Source: Macromonas bipunctata
Lineage (GTDB): Bacteria > Pseudomonadota > Gammaproteobacteria > Burkholderiales > Burkholderiaceae_C
Assembly: GCF_002837135.1 (NCBI RefSeq)
Contig: NZ_NWBQ01000041.1
Span: 1 to 33,434 of the forward strand
DNA length: 33,434 nt
Direction of reading: 5' to 3'
Part shown: piece by piece, positions 29,284 to 33,434 of the stretch
Numbering within the stretch: the stretch's first letter is position 1
How the letters are laid out: each line of letters begins with the position of its first letter
Notes under the pieces: model-generated
What the model saw: the letters and a program-made list of their open reading frames with translations, nothing else
What the model was told of the DNA's origin: nothing
Database searches by the model: none
Program-made: the position numbers and the translations under genes

Positions 29284-30180
29284 TCAGCGGCGCGGGTACA
29301 AGCTGGGCTGCCCCGGCGGGCGGGTCTTGAAGCGTTTGTGTACCCAGTAATACTGCTCGGGCATGGTGCGGATCATGGCCTCCAGCCGCTGGTTGCTCAG
29401 CGTCACGTCGGCCAGCAGGTCGCCCGTCGGGTAATCGGCCCACGCAGGCCAGATGCGCACCTCGTAGCCAGCAGCGGTCAGGCGTGCCGTCACCGGCACC
29501 ACCTGGGCCCGGCCCAGCTTGGCAAAGCGCGGCAACGACGTGAGCGTGGCCGCTGGCACGCCAAAGAACGGCGCAAACACCGAATCGCCCAGCCCGTGGT
29601 CCATGTCGGGCAACACGTACAGCGGCTCACCGGCGCGCAGCGCACTGACAAGAGGCTTGAGGCCCTCGCGCTTGGCCACGATGTGCGGCTGCCCGAAACG
29701 CTGGCGGCCGTGCTCCATCCAGCGGTCCACCACCACGTTGTCCTGGTGCGCGTAGATGCCACAAAAACGGCGCGGCAGGTGCGCGGTCAGGGCCGTCCAG
29801 CCCGCGTCCATGCCCACAAAATGCGGCGCAAACAGCACGCTGGGCGTATCGCCCTGCAACGCGGCCACGTCCCCCACCAGTTGCAGGCGCTGGCGCACCG
29901 TGGCCGCATCGGCACCCCACAACCAGCCCCGATCCAGCCACGCCTGCGCAAAGTACACAAAATGGCGCCGCACCGCGCGCTGGCGCTGCACCTGCGGTAG
30001 CTCAGGGAAGCACGCCGCCCAGTTGGCCAGCGCCACACGCCGCCGCTGCGGCACCACGCAATACAACACCTGCCCCAGCGCCCAGCCCAGCCCGCGCACC
30101 CAGCGCAGCGGCAAGCGCGCCATCAGCCCCATCAGCCCGTGCAGCCAGGCCCGCTGCAGTGCCTCGTGCCACGCCGCCAT
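29284..30180 (-). CDS. LpxL/LpxM-type lipid A acyltransferase family protein (second of a pair)
   Basis: 298 residues from ATG 30180. It belongs to the lysophospholipid acyltransferase family that adds secondary acyl chains to Kdo2-lipid A at the inner membrane. The HX4D catalytic motif is His120 to Asp125 in APHFVGMDAG. Other family marks are LPDMDHGLGDSVFAPFFGVPAAT and EQYYWVHKRFKTRP near the end. A hydrophobic N-terminal segment (about 28-44) anchors it. The start overlaps the upstream acyltransferase stop in TGATG, so the two are coupled. Acyl chain and position specificity cannot be read from the sequence. Confidence 0.9.
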   Translation of the reverse strand: MAAWHEALQRAWLHGLMGLMARLPLRWVRGLGWALGQVLYCVVPQRRRVALANWAACFPELPQVQRQRAVRRHFVYFAQAWLDRGWLWGADAATVRQRLQLVGDVAALQGDTPSVLFAPHFVGMDAGWTALTAHLPRRFCGIYAHQDNVVVDRWMEHGRQRFGQPHIVAKREGLKPLVSALRAGEPLYVLPDMDHGLGDSVFAPFFGVPAATLTSLPRFAKLGRAQVVPVTARLTAAGYEVRIWPAWADYPTGDLLADVTLSNQRLEAMIRTMPEQYYWVHKRFKTRPPGQPSLYPRR

Positions 30181-31064
30181 CAGGCACCCCGGGGCTGCTT
30201 GTAGCGGGCATAGGCCCACAGGTACTGCTCAGGTTTCTGGCGCACCAGCCACTCCATCGCCTGGTTGAGCTGCGTGGCGGCCTGCACCGGGTCGGCGGCC
30301 AGCGACTCGGGCACGGCGTGCTGCAACGGGCACACGCGCACCACATAGCCCCGGCCCCAGCTCAGGCGCTCGCCCCAGATCAGCAGCACCTGCACCCCCG
30401 GCTGGCGCGCAAAGCGGGCCGACAGCGTCATGGTGTAGGCGTCGCGGCCAAAAAACGGCGCCCACACCCCCAGCCCATCAGGTGGCACCTGATCCGGCAA
30501 CAAGCCCACCGCCTGCCCGGCCTTGAGCGCCTGCATCAACTGCTTGACCCCGGCCAGCGTGGTGGGCGCGGTGTGCAAGCCGGGGCGCTGGCGCGCCCGC
30601 TGCAGCAGCGGTGCCAACGCCGCCTTGCGCGGTGGCCGGTACAGCACCGTCACCGGGCAACCCAGCGGGGCAAAGCGCGCCGCGTAGGCCTGCGCCGTGA
30701 TCTCAAAGCAGCCCAGGTGCGGCGTCAAGAACACCACCCCCTGGCGTTGCGCCAGCGCGGCCTCCACGTGCTCGGCGCCCTCCCAGCGCACCGGCACCGG
30801 GCGCCCCAGCCACACGCGCGGCAGCTCAGTGATCTGCTTGCCCGCCTCGCCCACCGACGCCCAGCGCGCCCAGCCGCGCAACCCGGCCTGGCGGGTGTGC
30901 GCACGCCAGCGCCGCCGGTAGGCCGGCTGCACCAGCCACAGCCCCCAGCCCAGCAGCCAGCCCAGCGCGTGCAGGCACAGCAGCGGGCAGCGGGCGGCAC
31001 AACGGAACCAGAACAACAACATTGCGGGCAAACGGGTTAAAAAATCTTGTTTTAGAATGGCCAC
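30180..31064 (-). CDS. LpxL-type lipid A acyltransferase family protein (first of a pair)
   Basis: 294 residues from GTG 31064; an ATG at 31022 would remove 14 residues and start right at the membrane anchor (MLLFWFRCAAR), and neither has a good ribosome binding site. The catalytic HX4E motif is His116 to Glu121 in TPHLGCFEI. The family phrases LPDQVPPDGLGVWAPFFGRDAYT and EQYLWAYARYKQPRG are present. It differs from its neighbour enough to suggest different acyl acceptor or donor use, as with LpxL and LpxM. Both are divergent from metK across 114 bp. Confidence 0.9.
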   Translation of the reverse strand: MAILKQDFLTRLPAMLLFWFRCAARCPLLCLHALGWLLGWGLWLVQPAYRRRWRAHTRQAGLRGWARWASVGEAGKQITELPRVWLGRPVPVRWEGAEHVEAALAQRQGVVFLTPHLGCFEITAQAYAARFAPLGCPVTVLYRPPRKAALAPLLQRARQRPGLHTAPTTLAGVKQLMQALKAGQAVGLLPDQVPPDGLGVWAPFFGRDAYTMTLSARFARQPGVQVLLIWGERLSWGRGYVVRVCPLQHAVPESLAADPVQAATQLNQAMEWLVRQKPEQYLWAYARYKQPRGA

Positions 31065-31178
31065 ATCGCCGAGTTACTGAACAACTTGCGGGCGATTCAC
31101 AAATCCAGCTAAAGCGTTCGCCAGAGCACACCCCTTGCCCGGCGACCGCCAGGCAGTTCTTACATGGAGTGTATTCAA

Positions 31179-32357
31179 ATGGCGAACGACTTTCTCTTCA
31201 CCTCCGAATCGGTCTCGGAAGGCCACCCCGACAAGGTTGCCGACCAGATTTCCGATGCGATTCTGGACGCGATTTTCACGCAAGACCCGCGCAGCCGCGT
31301 AGCCGCCGAAACCCTGACCAACACCGGTCTGGTCGTGCTGGCAGGTGAAATCACCACCAACGCCCACGTGGACTACATCCAGGTGGCGCGCGACACCATC
31401 AAGCGCATCGGCTACGACAACACCGACTACGGCATCGACTACAAAGGCTGCGCCGTGCTGGTGGCCTACGACAAACAGTCCAACGACATTGCCCAGGGCG
31501 TGGACCACGCCTCCGACGACTACCTCAACACCGGCGCCGGCGACCAAGGCCTGATGTTCGGCTACGCCTGCGACGAAACGCCGGAACTGATGCCCGCGCC
31601 CATCTACTACGCGCACCGCATCGTCGAGCGCCAGGCCCAGCTGCGCAAGGATGGCCGCCTGCCCTTCCTGCGCCCCGACGCCAAGAGCCAGGTCACCATG
31701 CGCTACGTCGATGGCAAGCCGCACAGCATCGACACCATTGTCCTCAGCAGCCAACACAGCCCCGAAATGAGCGATGGCAAACACATGTCGCCCGCCTTCA
31801 TCGAGGCCTGCATCGAGGACATCATCAAGCCTGTGCTGCCCCAGGAATGGCTGCAAGACACCAAGTACCTCATCAACCCGACCGGGCGCTTCGTGATTGG
31901 CGGCCCGCAAGGCGACTGCGGCCTGACCGGGCGCAAAATCATTGTGGACACCTACGGCGGCGCCTGCCCGCACGGCGGCGGTGCCTTCAGCGGCAAAGAC
32001 CCGACCAAGGTGGACCGCTCCGCTGCCTACGCCGCGCGCTACGTGGCCAAGAACATCGTGGCCGCAGGATTGGCCAAGCAATGCCAAATCCAGGTTGCCT
32101 ATGCCATCGGCGTGGCCCGCCCCATGAACGTGACCGTCTACACCGAAGGCACCGGCATCATCTCGGACGAGAAGATCGCGCACATCGTCAACGAAGTGTT
32201 CGACCTGCGCCCACGCGGCATCATCCAAATGCTGGACCTGCTGCGCCCCATCTACAGCAAGACCGCCGCCTACGGCCACTTTGGCCGCGACGAACCCGAA
32301 TTCACTTGGGAACGCACCGACAAGGTGCAAGTGCTGCGGGATTTGGCAGGAATTTGA
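31179..32357 (+). CDS. metK: S-adenosylmethionine synthetase (methionine adenosyltransferase)
   Basis: 392 residues. It makes SAM from methionine and ATP in the cytoplasm. [11 protein letters not shown] is at 13-23, the ATP loop [13 protein letters not shown] near 120-132, and [23 protein letters not shown] is the phosphate-binding region. The C-terminus is complete. The ATG at 31179 has GGAG at usual spacing and gives the family's standard start [13 protein letters not shown]; an ATG five codons earlier has no support. No SAM-type riboswitch was recognised in the leader. A small AT-only stem (32357-32373) follows the stop, then the IS5-family element 29 bp on. Confidence 0.97.
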   Translation: MANDFLFTSESVSEGHPDKVADQISDAILDAIFTQDPRSRVAAETLTNTGLVVLAGEITTNAHVDYIQVARDTIKRIGYDNTDYGIDYKGCAVLVAYDKQSNDIAQGVDHASDDYLNTGAGDQGLMFGYACDETPELMPAPIYYAHRIVERQAQLRKDGRLPFLRPDAKSQVTMRYVDGKPHSIDTIVLSSQHSPEMSDGKHMSPAFIEACIEDIIKPVLPQEWLQDTKYLINPTGRFVIGGPQGDCGLTGRKIIVDTYGGACPHGGGAFSGKDPTKVDRSAAYAARYVAKNIVAAGLAKQCQIQVAYAIGVARPMNVTVYTEGTGIISDEKIAHIVNEVFDLRPRGIIQMLDLLRPIYSKTAAYGHFGRDEPEFTWERTDKVQVLRDLAGI

Positions 32358-32384
32358 AATAATAAAATTATTTTCACCATAAAA

Positions 32385-32407
32385 ATGGCTTTGTTGCACA
32401 AAGCCAT
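32385..32407. other. Hairpin formed at the left IS end, between metK and the transposase
   Basis: ATGGCTTTG (32385-32393) and CAAAGCCAT (32399-32407) are perfect 9-bp arms with a TTGCA loop. The left arm includes two host bases plus the start of the terminal repeat. It could act as a weak two-way transcription stop for convergent metK and the transposase. No T-run follows on either strand. Confidence 0.5.
32387..32402 (+). repeat. Left terminal inverted repeat of the IS5-family element
   Basis: GGCTTTGTTGCACAAA, identical to the reverse complement of 33419-33434. Confidence 0.93.
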
Positions 32408-32440
32408 AACGGGACGGAATTCCCCTGACCCCAGACGGAG

Positions 32441-33391
32441 TTATGCCACGGCCACCGTGTCCGGGGTGCCCAGTTGCGTGAAGCGGTTGAGCAACGCCAC
32501 GCGCACCTGCAACTCCGCCACCTGACGCTCGAACGTGCGTGCCATCACGCGCTCGCCCAAGCGCTTGAAGCAGTGCATCTTGGTCTCCACCAAACTACGA
32601 CGGTGGTAGCCGCTCCACTGCTTCCAGATTTTGCGCCCCAGTCGCTCGCAGGCCCGTACCGCCTCGTTGCGCACGTGCATGCCACGCTTGTTGGCCTTGA
32701 CCTTCCACAGCCGTGCGTTCTTGCGCGGCGGGATGATGGCTTGAGCGTTGCGCTGGGCAATGGCTTCATGGCATGCCTGGGTGTCGTAGGCCCCGTCGGC
32801 ACAGACGCTGCCTATCTCCTCGTCTTCGGCAATCTGTGCCAGCAACTCGGGCAGCATCGGCGCATCGCCCACGCTGTTGTCCGTCACCTCCACGCCACGT
32901 ATCTCCAGCGTCTTGGCATCAATGGCCAGGTGCACTTTGCGCCACTGCCTGCGGTACTCGGCCCCGTGTTTCTTGCGTTTCCATTCGCCTTCGCCCACGA
33001 ACTTGATGCCCGTGCTGTCCACCAGCAAGTCCAGCGGCCCTTCACCGCTGCCACGGTAGGGCAGTTGCACCTTGAGCGTCTTTTGGCGACGGCTGACCGT
33101 GCTGTAGTCCGGCACCGGCCAGTCCAGGCTGGCCAGGCGCAACAGGCTTTGCACCAGCCCCAGACCTTGGCGCAACGGCAAGTTGAACAAGCACTTGAGG
33201 CTCAGACAGAACTGGATGCTGGCATCCGAGAATTTCTGCTGGCGACCGCGCTTGCCGCTGGGTGCGGCCAGCCACTGCATATCGCGGTCGAGCCACAGGG
33301 TCAGCGAGCCTCGCGCTTTGAGCGCAGCGTTGTACTCGGCCCAGTTGCGTGTCTGGTAGCGGATCTTGGGGATGGCGCTGGCTTCACTCAT
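32441..33391 (-). CDS. IS5-family transposase, full length
   Basis: 316 residues. A DDE-type transposase with an IS5-style N-terminal domain (RNWAEYNAALKARGSLTLW and KFSDASIQFCLSLKCLF). The catalytic residues are seen as Asp in LLVDSTGIK, Asp in VCADGAYDTQ and Glu in the Y-x2-R-x3-E-x6-K box (YHRRSLVETKMHCFK). The frame is uninterrupted, so the enzyme is probably functional. The ATG at 33391 is only 44 bases from the element's outer end and lacks a clear ribosome binding site. Expression may depend on the flanking DNA. Confidence 0.94.
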   Translation of the reverse strand: MSEASAIPKIRYQTRNWAEYNAALKARGSLTLWLDRDMQWLAAPSGKRGRQQKFSDASIQFCLSLKCLFNLPLRQGLGLVQSLLRLASLDWPVPDYSTVSRRQKTLKVQLPYRGSGEGPLDLLVDSTGIKFVGEGEWKRKKHGAEYRRQWRKVHLAIDAKTLEIRGVEVTDNSVGDAPMLPELLAQIAEDEEIGSVCADGAYDTQACHEAIAQRNAQAIIPPRKNARLWKVKANKRGMHVRNEAVRACERLGRKIWKQWSGYHRRSLVETKMHCFKRLGERVMARTFERQVAELQVRVALLNRFTQLGTPDTVAVA

Positions 33392-33418
33392 GGCCCAAGG
33401 TTACCTGCTTCCGGGGTG

Positions 33419-33434
33419 TTTGTGCAACAAAGCC
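33419..33434 (-). repeat. Right terminal inverted repeat of the IS5-family element
   Basis: Reads TTTGTGCAACAAAGCC on the plus strand, the exact reverse complement of the left repeat. Its outer base is the last base of the window. Confidence 0.93.

Larger units (their letters stand above)
32387..33434 (-). mobile_element. Complete IS5-family (IS903-like) insertion sequence, 1048 bp
   Basis: Bounded by perfect 16-bp terminal inverted repeats GGCTTTGTTGCACAAA, one at 32387-32402 and the other at 33419-33434, the last base of the window. It encodes one full-length DDE transposase on the minus strand. Size and GGCTTTGTT ends fit the IS903 group. The left flank is CATAAAAAT (32378-32386); the expected 9-bp target duplication on the right would lie outside the window. 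It is inserted 29 bp after metK, in the opposite orientation, and disrupts no gene seen here. Confidence 0.93.

Noticed and set aside
31065-31178. Possible SAM or SAH riboswitch in the metK leader
   Set aside because: No recognisable core of known SAM or SAH riboswitch classes and no long leader hairpin with an expression platform was found.
32441-33391. Possible frameshifted or decayed IS5 transposase
   Set aside because: The frame is continuous for 316 codons and all three catalytic residues and both terminal repeats are intact.

Overview
The window is chromosomal DNA of a Gram-negative, GC-rich betaproteobacterium, most likely Burkholderiales and probably Comamonadaceae. The inference rests on gene order and protein type: pilMNOPQ followed by aroK-aroB, mrcA beside pilM, cyaY/lptM/lysA together, system II (ResB/CcsB) cytochrome c maturation beside a cytochrome c4-like gene and yihA, and metK divergent from two LpxL-type acyltransferases. 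No rRNA, tRNA, CRISPR array or phage genes were seen. Genus cannot be decided from the sequence alone.

Layout. Positions 1-283 are the cut end of an ISAs1-family insertion sequence. A long run of minus-strand genes follows, transcribed from about 18 kb leftward: pilM-N-O-P-Q (type IV pilus alignment complex and secretin), a large Ig-like lipoprotein, aroK and aroB (shikimate pathway), an MFS transporter and a RAYT-type (REP-associated) transposase. Then, with its own promoter candidate, comes gltB-gltD (glutamate synthase). Divergent from pilM is mrcA (PBP1A). Next are cyaY (minus), then lptM-lysA and a Cache-type chemoreceptor (plus). A minus-strand block holds resB-ccsB and, upstream of a strong terminator, a diheme cytochrome c. 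yihA (plus) is divergent from the cytochrome. Two late acyltransferases (minus) are divergent from metK (plus). An intact 1048-bp IS5-family (IS903-like) element lies 29 bp after metK and ends exactly at the last base of the window. Both window edges therefore fall in insertion sequences, as expected if it is a contig broken at repeats.

Most genes are housekeeping: envelope synthesis (mrcA, lysA, acyltransferases, lptM), pili, respiration, nitrogen assimilation, aromatic amino acids and SAM synthesis. The genome is compact: seven ATGA stop/start overlaps (plus one TGATG) and three convergent pairs 1-15 nt apart.

No clear new multi-gene system is visible. The best leads are: (1) a 733-residue Ig-like, putatively calcium-binding lipoprotein of AT-richer composition placed between pilQ and aroK; (2) a RAYT transposase followed by a hairpin plus an AT-rich tail motif, with a near copy of that tail after another hairpin upstream of the chemoreceptor gene, which could be a REP-like family; (3) a 9-bp inverted repeat that would hide the ribosome binding site of the ISAs1 transposase on messages reading in from gltBD; (4) a GC-rich hairpin directly before the gltD ribosome binding site.
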